64,000 nucleotides of DNA, from the NCBI GenBank assembly GCA_963680875.1, contig OY804579.1, positions 24,413,804 through 24,477,803 on the forward strand. The letters run 5' to 3'. This DNA comes from Bathymodiolus brooksi. Lineage: Eukaryota; Mollusca; Bivalvia; Mytilida; Modiolidae. Of the stretch, positions 55,469 through 64,000 are shown in pieces; positions within the stretch are counted from its first letter, which is position 1, and each line of letters starts with the position of its first letter. The translations under genes and the position numbers were made by a program. The notes beneath the pieces are model-generated. The model was not told where the DNA came from and did no database searches. It saw nothing but the letters and a program-made list of their open reading frames with translations.

Positions 55469-56602
55469 ATGAAACCAATAACTACGCAACCAACAAGCCC
55501 ATCCTCATCAATATCACCTGAAGTGATACAGATGATGGATACTTTTTCCAAGATGGGAGCTAAGCCAAAGGCAGATACACCAGAACAGCTTGTGAAGTGG
55601 ATGTCAGACTTAATGCAAGCACAAAAGACTATGAAGGAAGATTCGGATACAAAATTTGCTTTTCCACCGCCACCGAAAACAGATGTACCTCCACAGAAAG
55701 AGGACAAGGCTATAGCTACTAAGTTGATCTTGAATCAACCACCCAAGATCACATGGTTTTCTGGTACAGTTATAAAATCTGGAGATGCCACTTATGAAAT
55801 ATGGCGGCACGAAGCAAACTGCATGAGGAAACAGAACTATGACAAAGATGTCATGTTGATTGCAGTCCGAAGATCTTTAAGGGGAGAAGCAGGAATGGTG
55901 GCTATGCGAATTGATCTAGATGCCAACATTGACGACATAATACGAAAACTTGACAGCATCTATGGCAGTGTAGATAGGAAAGAGATCTTGCTGACACAAT
56001 TTTATGGAGCCGAAAAGAGAAAGACGAGGATATTTCCCACTGGAGTTGTAGATTGGAAAGAATTATTGGCAAATGTGTTGACGGAGGTTTAGTTCATCGT
56101 AGTGAGGTAGATCAGAATTTGATGAGATCAAAGGAATGATTCAACAACTGGGTACCAGAATGGATTCCTTTGAATCAAAACGACCACAACAACAATCATA
56201 CAGACCAACACATCAACCACAACAATCATGGAAACCAACACAACCACAACAATCATGGAAATCAACACAACCACAACAACGATGGATGGAACCAGAAACA
56301 CAATCATGGACACCACAACAACAACCATGGACACAACAAGAAACACAATCATGGACACCACAACCACAACCATGAACACCACAACAACAATCAAGGAAAC
56401 GGACACAGCAATCATGGAAAACACGACAAGAATCACAATGGCAACAACGAGGCAGGGGAAAAGGAAATTACAACAACCAACAACCGAACGACACTTTTGG
56501 TGAGAACATACAGTGTTGGCGCTGTGGATTATTTGGACATGTTCAGACTGGATGTCGCATAAGAGTTGACCATCTCGGGAAAGATTTAAACGGAAAAAAG
56601 CC
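55469..56602 (+). pseudogene. gag: Gag of gypsy element 2, frameshifted
   Basis: The first frame (207 codons) shares the Gag core with element 1: 'ITWFSGTVIKSGDATYEIW' aligns with its 'FFGELGKGE...DLWKYE', and 'VRRSLRGEAGMVAMRI' with 'VRRSLKGDAARIAMRL'. A frame change near 56015 and an apparent loss of about 200 bases follow. A Gln/Trp-rich repeat (QQSWKPTQP units, 56184-56380) comes next, with a TGA at about 56373 replacing a Trp codon. The same frame then reaches a CCHC knuckle CWRCGLFGHVQTGC (56514-56555). It ends at the TA insertion site 56603. TTTAAAC occurs at 56585-56591. Confidence 0.8.
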
Positions 56603-58122
56603 TACCGTAAATGGGGAAATTTTGGTGTAGGTTAATTTTGTCCTTTTTTCTCCAAAAGAGGGTTGTTTTATTTTGGTGTGTGAAATTTTGGCCATTTTCG
56701 TTTCTAGTATGTTTAATTTTGGCCACTTTTGGTTCCTATGTGTTTAATTTTTTTGTCAGTTCATTCAGAACGTAAATGGAAGTGTTCTCATTTCAACCAG
56801 CGATACTACGTTTTTACTGTTACTTACCGGATATTTTGATGTCGTACTAAAAACCAACTCATCGATTATGGATAAATTGTGATATTTATTAAAAATAGGA
56901 ATTTAAATATTTAAACAGCATAAAGTAAAATGCATTTAATATAAAAACAACAAATAATAATTTTTGCACTGGTATTAATCATCCCTTTTACAGGTAAACA
57001 GTCTTATTATAACGGTCAGTACAAGTATTTGTTTACACAACAATTATACATAATAAATAATACCGATAAGACACTAATTACGTGTTTATTGATTTTTCTT
57101 TTTTCTTTAAGTAATTCACTGTCGTCAAAGAGCTCCGGTCGGAAATGCTCTGTCATCTTCCGGTACAAGTCAAATAGGCATGTTTGACATACAGGCAACG
57201 ACAAAAAGTAAGTATTATGATCATATAGTATTATTATATCTTGAATCCAGAAGATGTCGTTATTGGTCGATTATTTTTGCTTGTTTTTACCTATATATTA
57301 CTGTAGTTATCTTTATCGATTACTCAGATATAGATAAAATGATGGACATAAACAATGAAAAATGCTAATAATGAGATTGAAATCATCAAATAAAGCTATA
57401 AAAAGTAGTTTATATGTGTAATTAAAGTACACAAACCCTTTGTAATGCTTATATACAGGATAGTTTGCACTGGCGTGCTACCATGAATAGTTTTAGACTT
57501 ACTACGGTGAAAAACACAATGATTATTTACGTATATTCGTTCCGGCTCTGTCAGCCACTACTTTCCGGTTGGGTCGCAAAAATTGTGTTTAAGTAGAACC
57601 GGTTTTGTCTATGTAAAAAATTGAAAGAATAGCGAAAACAGCTCAATATCACAATTATGTTTCTTTCTGCAATTTATTTAAGGTTCATTATAACACTTGT
57701 CAAGGGTATGTTCGACTTGCAAATTGATAAAAAGAAAAAAAAACAAAAAAATGTCTTCAATGAATAAAAGTTGTGAAAAAAAACAACAACAGCACATATT
57801 AAAAATATTTTACATGTGGATGTTTTGTATAACATTAAAAGGAAGAAATACAAAACGGTTTGTGCAGAATTGGCATTCGCCAAGTCACCTTCGACAGAAT
57901 GGTCATGATTTTGTATAGAACATTTAATTATTCTTCTATTTGCTATGCAGTTGAATTATTGCAATATTCAAAGAGTGTTTGATCAAAAGTAGGAACTCTC
58001 ACTGTTTATATAGATATCAAGTAACTCTTATTGTTTTGGATTAATTTTTGTTTTCAAATAATATATTGAAGGACAATAAAAAACATTTGATTAAAAAAAT
58101 TAATAAAAATTAAATAAAAATA

Positions 58123-58330
58123 GGGAACCGCATCGGTAGCGTAATGGTTAGCGTGCTCGCCTAGAATGCGATAGATTGTGGGTACGAGCCGTGGTCTTGT
58201 CAAACAAAAGAATATAAAATTGGTATTTGTTGCTTCTCCTCTAAGAACGCAGCATTAAGGAGAAATAGCAGAGACTGGTTAGCTCGGAATCAGAATAATG
58301 TGTCCGAGTGGAGCGACATATCTACCCAAT
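58123..58330 (+). repeat. tRNA-derived SINE-like module in copy 2
   Basis: Counterpart of 25662-25870: A box 'TAGCGTAATGG' and B-box-like 'GGGTACGAGCC', followed by the same 'cggaatcagaataatgtgtc' body. Sharing with copy 1 places its gain before the two copies separated. Confidence 0.6.
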
Positions 58331-58341
58331 GACTGTTATTA

Positions 58342-58770
58342 GCTCATCTTGCCAAAGACAATGTGAGCTTTTACCATCACTTAGCGCCCGTCGTCCGTCG
58401 TCTTTCGTCCATTAACTATTCACATTTTAATCTTCTCCTCTGAAACGCCTCAATCAAATGAAATGGAGCTTAGTAGGAAGCATCAAGCGGTTCTTGTTTC
58501 TAATTGGTCGATTTTATCAAATCTTCTCCTCTCAAACTGCTTAGCCAAATGAATATGGGTAATAACAAAATTACCGAACTCCAAACAATCTTCCAAAGGG
58601 AAAGTCAAAACTCATAAGTATATAAACAGACAAAATCTGTACACATTATTTCACTAAAGCTATATACAATAAAAACCGAAACTTGGTAGGAAGCAACTAT
58701 GGAAGGTCTTCTATAAAGATTGCTCATTTCATCCCGATCCGTTGACAAACATGGTCGCCACAGACTCCTC
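58342..58770 (+). repeat. AGCTCATC-start repeat inside copy 2, itself interrupted
   Basis: Starts 'agctcatcttgccaaagaca' and matches 30106-30600 in order ('tcctctgaaacgcctcaatc', 'cttggtaggaagca', 'caaacatggtcgccacag'). It is split at about 58555 by a PLE 3' fragment. Copy 1 lacks it. Confidence 0.7.
58559..58640 (-). repeat. 3'-end fragment of the Penelope-like element, minus strand
   Basis: Reverse complement of about 12264-12350, the 3' end of the PLE at 9864-12354. Only about 80 bases survive. Confidence 0.75.
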
Positions 58771-60239
58771 AACGGCTATTATACTGATAGGATTCATCTG
58801 TAAAGAAAATTTAATGTATAGCAGATACTAGTAAGTGAATGTTGAATGTAAAGATACACAAACATCTGTATGGCGCTCACAATATAATATAAATGTAGCA
58901 ATCAAATTGTCTGAAGCTTATACAAATAAATTGAGGGCAATCGCAAGATTGAAACATAAGATGTTTTAATAGTATTTCTTCGCTGCCCAGTTAATGTTTT
59001 CTTTTATCCTGCACTTGTTCTATTCGAGTAGTCACATTGCATTGACCGGATATTTTTTTGTTATACATTTGTATTTCTATTTCCCCCCCGAAAAAAAATG
59101 CAAAATATATACGAGTGATTGAAATTCTTTTGGCATTAATATTGGTGGATGGGCGGGTGTCTATAACATCCAAAGAACGAACTTTTGTCGTATTACAACT
59201 TGTAACGAACGTTGCATTAATCGAGTACACCTAACATTTTCTTTGTATACAAACTGCCAAAATCGTCCGTGCGGAAAGGAATTCAATACTACAACATTTG
59301 TTAATTTGCTTATCTGTAATGTTAATGTAAACATTATACTGTGAAGAAACTTAAATATCGTATCCATGAAGTTATTTCCACAGAGTGACTTACTTCGTTA
59401 TCAACGAGTATAAAATCAAAATATTGCCTTATAAAAAAAATCTCCCACTACACAATCGATGCGCCTGGACAGCTACTTAAAGTGAGTGTAGCGTATTGAG
59501 CACCAACCGTGATGTCAGTGCCACAAAAAGCATAAAAAAAATCAAGTGTTCGCGACAGTAGCAATTTAGCATAGAAATAACGATTTGTTTTATTGTACAA
59601 AGTAGCTGAAATTAGCAGCCATGTCAAATATTCATACTATTGATCAGTATTTATCGCCTTTGAGATATTTCGTAATCATAACTATCGTTAAATTGCAATA
59701 TAATGCTCAATAACAATAAGATCAGTGGTATTTACATACTGACAAACCCGGCTATTTTTAAATGACCCAACCGGTTTGTATACATGTTTACATTTTGACC
59801 AATCCGGATTTCAAAAACATCTGTTGACATCATGTTTTAGGGTATAACTAGTTACTAATTGACTTTTCATCAACAAAATAGTATTTTTAAGTAAAATCAA
59901 TCATTCATCAATATTTTTTTCTTTTTGGGCAACATTTAATTCATTCGTAAATGCAAGATATAGCGATATTTCAGTTGATTGTAATGATTTTGAAGCCGGA
60001 TTCCTTATAAATTATAGAAAAATCTAATTTTACACTGCAAAAATAAATGATATTTGGACAAAAAATAAAATTAATAATAATAACAATCATAAAGCATCAT
60101 AATTCAAAACATTATATACACAGTATATTCATAAATACTTACGATAATTATCTGTGTCTTCTTTAAAAATCCCGCATTAAAATATCCCGGATGTTGACCA
60201 AGCATTTTCGATCGGAGCTCTTTGACGACAGTGTAATTG

Positions 60240-60500
60240 TCATTTTAATGATATTTGACATTTTGTTGATTGAATAGATTTTATTGGTATTGCATGGTTT
60301 TCATCAATGTACTTTATTTACCTGTAATTTCACTCTTGTCATCCAAGCCAACGATTTCACATCGTGAACACTTTTCAGTTTGACTTGTGTGTGTATATAC
60401 ATGTATAATGGTAATTGACAAAGTTTTACTTAGGAAAGAAGTAAGACAAAAAGGTACAGATTAAGGAATATAAATATAAAAAGATATTAAGGCAGTGTTC
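60240..60500. other. Right part of the TA-flanked element, no gene
   Basis: Unique AT-rich sequence between the CACTGTC element and the terminal TIR zone of the TA element. Nothing recognised. Confidence 0.5.
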
Positions 60501-60611
60501 AATTTTGACGGTTAATTTTTGGAGTGTGACATATTTTGGTGTGTTTAATTTTGGCACTTCGTATTTAGGGGCCAAAATAAAACCATGACCAAAATTTCCC
60601 GATTTACGGTA

Positions 60612-63600
60612 TACAAAGGGAACGTCCATAGGCTTAGACAAGTCTCAAGTTCCCGGAACCAACAGAGTAAAAGTACCACCAGGATTAATTGGAAAACCCA
60701 CCGAGACAGAAATTTATATTGACGGATCACTAACTTCAGCACTTTTAGATACAGGTTCAACTGTTTCTACGGTCAGCGAAAATTACTACCGAGAACATAT
60801 ATCATCTCCTTTACACACTTTAGATACACTTTTGGATATTGAATGCGCAGATGGACAACAACTTCCTTATATTGGCTATACAGAAATTCAATTTCAATTA
60901 CCAGGACATACTCACTTATATGATTGCATACTATTGGTCACACAGAACAGCAGATACAATACTGGGAACCAATACCTTATTCAACATCATACACTTTGAA
61001 AAATGAACATGGTGAACAAATTTTACAGATCAGCAACCTTACTACACCTTGGTATTTATCATTCCGCTGCATCTTACTTAGAGAAAGAGAACTCCAGAAA
61101 AACAACAATATAATTGATCGTATACGCACTGATAGAACGAAGAGCATTACAGTAACACCTAATACATCCATCACAGTGAACGGTTATGTTGATAAAGAGA
61201 TACCTTACCAAAATACACCAGCGATAGTTCAGTCAACTACACTAGCAAAAGACTTTGATTATGACATTGAACCATCTCTTATACAGTACCATCATAAACA
61301 GAATGGACCAGTTACAGTAAGAATTTCTAATGTTACAACGAAAACCATTAACACACCACCGAAAGCCATAATATGCAAACTACAACCAGTATCTGTACAA
61401 GCAGGATCAGAACAACCTAATGAAAAAGAAATATCTGACATCATGAGCTTGATAGAAGTTACCAAAAGTGAGCTTAACGACCAACAATTTGAACAAGGAC
61501 TTCAACTCATCAAGTCGTATATCGACATCTTCTCAAGATCAGATGATGATATAGGTCATACAGATATCGTTCAGCATAGAATCGATCTTATTGATGAGAA
61601 ACCGTTTAAACAACGCTATTGGCGTATACCACAAGCAGCATATGATGATGTAAGAGCACACCTTCGTCAACTATTCAATGCCGGAATTATACAACCGTCA
61701 CGCAGTCCTTGGGCCTCAAATGTCGTATTTGTACGAAAGAAGGACACAGCACTACGACTTTGTGTCGACTACCGACAACTGAACAACATCACCAAGAAAG
61801 ATAGTTATGCCCTACCCTAGGATAGAGGAGCTATTAGATTGTTTTGGTGGAAGCACTTTCTTCTCGGTCATCGACATGAAGTCTGGATATCACCAAGTGG
61901 AAATCTTTGAACCACACAAGGAAAAGAGTGCATTCACAGTCGGACCTCTTGGTTTTTATGAATAAACTCGTTTGCCATTTGGGATGACCAACAGTCCAGC
62001 AACATACCAACGGCTGATGGAGGATTGTTTGGCAGATTACCACCTGCGAATTTGCTGCGTCTTCATAGATAATGCTATAATTTTTGGGAACACATATGAA
62101 GAACATCTCAACAACTTGCGTCTAGTAATGGATCGAATACAACATGCCAATTTGAAACTAGCACCGAAGAAATGTTCATTCTTTAAGCGAAAAGTAAAAT
62201 TTGTCGGACATATTGTCTCAGCAGCAGAAATAGAGATAGATCCAGATAAGACAGAAAAAGTCACAACATGGCCAACTCCTACATCACCAGAAGATGTAAG
62301 ACGCTTTCTCCGTTTTGTTGGATACTATCGCCGCTTCATAAAGAACTTTAGTCAGATCAGTAGACCATTGACCGACCTTATGCCAATTCCAACAGGAAAA
62401 AAGAACAAGGGAAAGAAGAAAGAACGGAGAGAATGGTACTGGGGAGAGAATCAGATGAATGCTTTTGACACTTTGAAGCGATTACTTACATCCTCTCCAA
62501 TTTTAGGATACGCTGATAGTACCCTTCCATATGAACTGCATACCGATGCATCTGGATTTGGTTTGGGAGCTGTACTATACCAAGAACAACAGGGTGAGAA
62601 GCGAGTCATTTGTTATGCCAGTCGAGGACTTACCAAGGCTGAGAAAAACTACCCATCCCATAAGCTGGAGTTCTTAGCCTTGAAGTGGGCCGTCGCCGAT
62701 AAGTTCAAAGATTACTTATATGGACAGCAGTTTACATTCTTGACGGATAACAACCCTTTAACTTATATTCTCACAACAGGAAAGCCTGACGCAACAGGGC
62801 ACAGATGGTTAGCAGACCTTGCAACTTACGACTTTAACATCAAGTATCGCTCTGGGAAAAACAACGCTGGTGCAGATGGTCTAAGTCGAATACCTACCGA
62901 CACTAATGTAAGACAAGACATTAACCAGGAATTTATCCGTGCCATCTGTAGTTCAGTCAGCTCCATCCCATATGTTGAATGCTTAGCTATATCACCAGAT
63001 TTAGTAAAAGATGATATCGATGATGCCACAGCTGGAACATCAACTTCCGATATCATCGACTGGACGAAAACGCAGGAAAAAGATACTAGGTTACAATACT
63101 GGAGAAAAATGGTTGAGACTGGACAGAAGCCAGAAAAAGAAGACACCATCTTGAAACGTCAATTTTCTCATCTCCATTTCATAAACGACGTACTCCATCG
63201 ACAAGTCACCAATAATGACAAAGTACAACAACAGATTGCATTGCCACCAGCTCACGTCAACACTGTACTTGAGGCAATGCATAACGACATGGGTCATCCT
63301 GGTAAAGATAGGACGTTATCATTACTGAAGGACCGTTTTCACTGGCCAGGAATGTCCAAGGATGTAGAAGAATGGATTTCCCATTGTGGCAGATGTATTC
63401 GTAGAAAGACACCACCGAGCCACAGAGCTCCACTGGTAAGTATTGGAACAACATCACCTCTGAAGCTAGTCTGTATGGATTACCTAACCTTGGAACCATC
63501 TCAAGGAGGACAACAGAACATCCTGATAATTACGGACCACTTCACCAGATATGCACAGGCCATACCAACAAGAAATCAGACAGCACGAACAACTGCTGAA

Positions 63601-64000
63601 GTCCTGTTTAATAATTATATTGCCCATTACGGTACCCAGAACGCCTTCATTCAGACCAAGGAGCAAACTTCGAATCAAAAGTCATTGAGGAACTGTGCAG
63701 AATGACAGGAATCACCAAGTCTCGTACGACCAGCTACCACCCACAGGGTAATGGTATGTGCGAGAGATTCAACCGCACACTACTCAACATGTTAGGGACC
63801 TTGGAACCGGAACAGAAGAAGAATTGGAAGGCATACGTTGGACCTCTTGTTTGTGCATACAACTGTACACAGCATGATTCCACAGGCTTTTCACCATATT
63901 ATCTGATGTTTGGCCGAAATCCCAGACTACCAGTCGACATTGTTTTCGGTTTACGAAAGGAAGTTAAGGGATCAAACTACATCAAAGACCTCAGAGACCG
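60612..64000 (+). pseudogene. pol: Pol of gypsy element 2, multiply broken, incomplete at the right edge
   Basis: The protease motif 'ALLDTGSTVSTVSENYY' near 60745 is followed by a frame change near 60930. Then come RT blocks in 60924-61820 ('[11 protein letters not shown]'), a frame change and stop near 61818, 'FFSVIDMKSGYHQVEI', and a TAA near 61963 ('FYE' stop). The frame 61972-63705 contains 'CCVFIDNAIIF', where element 1 has YLDD; the second catalytic Asp is Asn, so RT activity is lost. RNase H (HTDASGFGLG, LTDNNPL), the integrase HHCC ('HNDMGHPG', 'CGRCIRR') and first core Asp (VCMDYL) follow. A frame change near 63635 precedes '[10 protein letters not shown]'-like sequence. The integrase core continues to 64000 without reaching its end. 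Confidence 0.88.

Larger units (their letters stand above)
57117..60233 (+). mobile_element. CACTGTC-TIR transposon, copy 2 (3117 bp, 5-bp TSD)
   Basis: The TIRs are those of copy 1 (CACTGTCGTCAAAGAGCTCC). The flanking 5 bases are TAATT on both sides (57112-57116 and 60234-60238). It is collinear with copy 1 except for a deletion of roughly 490 bases (matching about 26347-26835) and a different insert at 58342-58770, where copy 1 has the zinc-finger fragment. No transposase. Confidence 0.85.
56605..60609. mobile_element. TA-flanked TIR element inserted in gypsy-2 gag-pol
   Basis: Left CCGTAAATGGGGAAATTTTG and right its near reverse complement, flanked by TA (56603-56604 and 60610-60611). Removing it and one TA joins the gag and protease reading of element 2 in frame. 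Internal sequence near both ends repeats 'tttaattttggcc' motifs. Its own length is about 0.9 kb; the rest is the nested CACTGTC element. No transposase. Confidence 0.75.
55469..64000 (+). mobile_element. Ty3/gypsy element 2, degenerate, split by nested insertions, cut by the window edge
   Basis: The gag part (55469-56602) and pol part (60612-64000) flank a 4-kb TA-type insertion. It is a relative of element 1 with the same domain order, but many lesions. It continues past 64000. Confidence 0.85.

Noticed and set aside
56128..56562. Alternative frames in the Gln/His/Thr-rich repeat
   Set aside because: All three plus frames and the minus frame stay open because the CAA/CAC-rich repeat lacks stops; only the frame leading to the zinc knuckle is meaningful.

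Overview
The window looks like AT-rich, transposon-dense nuclear DNA from a marine invertebrate. A bivalve mollusc is most likely and a mytilid is possible. That call rests on recognised repeat types: a tRNA-derived SINE carrying a 'cggagtacccggagagaacc' core, repeats with AGCTCACC/GGTGAGC ends, a Penelope-like RT and Ty3/gypsy elements. No bacterial, CRISPR or rRNA features were seen. Only one ordinary host gene is convincing, a DUF229/sulfatase-like type II membrane protein (13215-15125). One more possible host exon is P2X7-C-like (33324-33515, minus). Almost everything else is mobile DNA, much of it nested.

Layout. 1-7395: Ty3/gypsy element 1 with intact gag and pol, ending in a 3' LTR unit whose two 388-bp arms are a perfect inverted repeat; its right edge abuts coding-like minus-strand sequence. 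8.8-9.25 kb: a tRNA-derived SINE and a perfect 34-bp hairpin. 9.4-12.9 kb: a TTAA-flanked TIR element interrupted by a broken Penelope-like element (PLE); the uninterrupted paralogue at 23.4-24.2 kb marks the insertion point. 13.0-15.1 kb: the DUF229 gene. 16-17 kb: a LINE remnant. 17.4-21.2 kb: a 3.8-kb non-autonomous hAT-like element with an exact 8-bp target-site duplication (TSD). 24.7-28.0 kb: a 3.3-kb element with CACTGTCGTC termini and a 5-bp TSD, inserted into a LINE and carrying a C2H2 zinc-finger fragment. 28.4-30.6 kb: tandem repeats of about 168 bp. 31.6-32.9 kb: a third, truncated CACTGTC copy. 33.3-36.2 kb: a P2X7-C-like exon, a TA-flanked MITE, a 61-bp-arm foldback and another MITE. 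36.7-39.2 kb: three tandem copies of an 841-bp unit, each holding a foldback. 39.2-41.0 kb: two LINE 3' ends tail to tail. 41.4-46.2 kb: broken PHD-finger, Merlin-type and Mutator-like transposase genes. 46.4-48.7 kb: a Tc1/mariner-superfamily element whose transposase has unusually wide D-to-E spacing. 49.7-50.2 kb: a MITE. 51.3-52.8 kb: opposed ACTCCGACA repeats around a LINE fragment and a foldback. 53.3-54.8 kb: a 5'-truncated LINE with an open RT frame. 55-64 kb: gypsy element 2, broken and carrying up to four nested levels of insertion, running off the right edge.

The genes do not form a pathway; the region records successive insertions. Several insertion events can be ordered and checked because target-site duplications, empty paralogous sites or a split reading frame are visible. 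All family assignments were made by eye from motifs, with no database search.
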